DNA of 21,473 nucleotides from JAVWHP01 sp036639955 (GTDB taxonomy: Bacteria > Bacillota_I > Bacilli_A > Erysipelotrichales > Erysipelotrichaceae): positions 1 to 21,473 of the forward strand of contig JAVWHP010000017.1 of NCBI GenBank assembly GCA_036639955.1, in the 5' to 3' direction. How positions within the stretch are numbered: the first letter of the stretch is position 1; each line of letters opens with the position of its first letter. The notes beneath the pieces are model-generated. The model did no database searches and had not been told where the DNA came from. It saw only the letters and a list, made by a program, of their open reading frames with translations. A program made the translations under genes and the position numbers. This document shows, piece after piece, positions 21,428 to 21,473 of this stretch.

Positions 21428-21473
21428 TAATACTTCCAGCAATAGATATAATTGATGGTAAGCCAGTACGCTT
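21424..21473 (+). CDS. hisA: HisA, phosphoribosyl isomerase (5' part only)
   Basis: The first 16 codons read MIILPAIDIIDGKPVR, the characteristic start of the (beta-alpha)8 isomerase that converts ProFAR to PRFAR; the Asp of PAID is the catalytic base. Cut by the right window edge. The ATG overlaps the hisH stop by four bases. hisF and hisI/hisE are expected downstream. Confidence 0.93.
   Translation, partial: MIILPAIDIIDGKPVR

Noticed and set aside
1..21473. CRISPR arrays, tRNA or rRNA genes, insertion sequences, prophage or defence genes
   Set aside because: None seen on either strand; all sizeable frames are accounted for by the genes listed, and the remaining frames are antisense shadows of them.

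Overview
The window is a 21.5 kb stretch of an AT-rich bacterial chromosome, almost entirely housekeeping genes. Gene content and protein style fit a low-GC Gram-positive (Bacillota): a dnaX-ybaB-recR cluster, a YjbK-like CYTH protein beside NAD kinase, mutS-mutL-miaA, and a short-form HisG with HisZ. The very low GC and compact intergenic regions suggest Erysipelotrichia or a nearby AT-rich Bacilli lineage, but that is inference. Tryptophan is encoded by TGG and TGA is used as a stop (hisH), so this is the standard code (table 11), not the Mycoplasma code.

Layout: (1) 1-3330: tadA, then dnaX-ybaB-recR on the plus strand, with perfect-stem terminators after tadA and recR. (2) 3332-4756: a minus-strand CYTH protein divergent from plus-strand nadK. 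(3) 4749-5960: a minus-strand SEDS (FtsW/RodA) protein with several unusual motif positions. (4) 5961-10275: the least ordinary region. It holds a PTS glucose-type EIIC-EIIB membrane protein whose key residues are replaced, a fusion of a winged-helix domain to a LicC-like cytidylyltransferase, and a YbhN-like flippase-family membrane protein, each with its own promoter. (5) 10276-10532: a short non-coding region with a possible small RNA ending in an intrinsic terminator, followed by a separate mutS promoter. (6) 10533-15944: mutS-mutL-miaA. (7) 16112 to the right edge: hisZ-hisG-hisD-hisC-hisB-hisH-hisA, tightly packed or overlapping, with hisA cut by the window end.

How the genes work together: recR, ybaB and dnaX serve replication and recombination, and mutS and mutL serve mismatch repair. 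tadA and miaA are tRNA modification enzymes that travel with those clusters. The his operon encodes histidine biosynthesis from PRPP and ATP onward. The three genes at 6323-10275 may form a cell-surface set (import, nucleotide activation, lipid-linked export), but only neighbourhood and family resemblance support this.

Most promoters I can find are extended -10 type (TGnTATAAT-like) with a poor -35 box. The two strongest candidates for anything new are the pseudo-PTS permease beside the HTH-cytidylyltransferase, and an A7 slippery run at the domain III/IV junction of dnaX that could produce a gamma-like short product.
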